A DNA stretch of 12,585 bases, taken from Kiritimatiellia bacterium (GTDB lineage Bacteria; Verrucomicrobiota; Kiritimatiellia; RFP12; UBA1067). Under the pieces are notes generated by a model. That model was not told the origin of the DNA. It did no database searches and worked only from the letters and a program-made list of their open reading frames with translations. Where the stretch lies: the NCBI GenBank assembly GCA_017547265.1, contig JAFYQC010000192.1:1-12585 (forward strand), given 5' to 3'. The translations under genes and the position numbers were made by a program. Shown here piece by piece: positions 12,397 to 12,585 of this stretch; position 1 is the first letter of the stretch; every line of letters begins with the position of its first letter.

Positions 12397-12585
12397 TTCC
12401 GATTCCTTTCCATTTTAGGATTTAAATTTTCTTCCATCGCCATTGAAGACTCGTCATGATCTGAGTTGTCCTCGGCAGCTTCCACGCCTTGCTCCAGCGC
12501 CGCAATTAGTAGCGGCAATGCGACTACATATCCAGCTCGCGCCGGAACAGCATTGCCGATAGCCCATACAAGCCCCATCCTCGTC
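12393..12585 (-). CDS. 3' end of a protein with a hydrophobic segment, partial
   Basis: The frame is open to the window edge, so only the last 63 codons are seen; an ATG at 12578 could be a start but has no visible ribosome binding site because the sequence ends. A hydrophobic, helix-like stretch (YVVALPLLIAALE) is followed by an acidic tail (EAAEDNSDHDE) and a basic end (MERNRK). The 4-bp overlap with the next gene supports a real coding end and shows that the operon continues beyond the window. The function is unknown. Confidence 0.55.
   Translation of the reverse strand, partial: TRMGLVWAIGNAVPARAGYVVALPLLIAALEQGVEAAEDNSDHDESSMAMEENLNPKMERNRK

Overview
The window looks like an accessory region of a gut-type member of the PVC superphylum, most likely Kiritimatiellota or a close relative. 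The strongest pointer is a pair of small exported proteins ending in PEP-TSGLL / hydrophobic stretch / Arg-rich tails (PEP-CTERM sorting signals of the form I associate with that group). Tandem-repeat surface proteins and a distinctive tyrosine recombinase fit the same picture. The taxonomic call comes from memory of family style and was not searched.

Left half (1-5748): four gene families in mirror-image order around a bidirectional terminator at 2625-2659. Plus strand: A (3' end of a repeat surface protein, 1-240), B (PEP-CTERM protein, 310-846), a GC-rich terminator, C (single-pass membrane protein with a helical domain, 959-1831), D (exported protein, 1828-2607). Minus strand, read from the right: A' (two-repeat surface protein lacking its 5' end, 5748-4951), B' (PEP-CTERM, 4895-4311), a terminator of nearly the same sequence, C' (4234-3434), D' (3418-2669). 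The arms are diverged paralogues, clearest in the last 43 residues of D and D' (31 of 43 identical), so this is an old duplicated cassette and not a fold-back assembly artefact.

Middle (5749-7206): a full-length tyrosine recombinase (7114-5828) whose 3' side abuts A' exactly where the signal peptide of A' should begin. An imperfect inverted repeat (5757-5777) sits at the junction and is a candidate attachment core. The recombinase carries a C-terminal SHOCT-like tail, and a perfect 8-bp hairpin covers its ribosome binding site.

Right half (7207-12585): seven tightly packed minus-strand genes (spacings -4, 3, 2, -1, 1 and 10 bp), probably one operon upstream of the recombinase. In transcription order they are a membrane-protein tail cut by the window edge, a 110-aa soluble protein, an exported protein with a calcium-loop-like motif, a YunG-like cysteine-hydrolase-fold protein, a coiled-coil protein with a KTPSD-type C-terminal domain, a 604-aa exported protein with a LamG/ConA-like middle, and a membrane-anchored trypsin-like serine protease. 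The operon mixes cytosolic, membrane and exported proteins and includes two peptidase-fold proteins. Its function is unknown; it may be cargo of an element mobilised by the recombinase. No RNA genes or CRISPR arrays were seen, and no gene-free stretch exceeds 120 bases.
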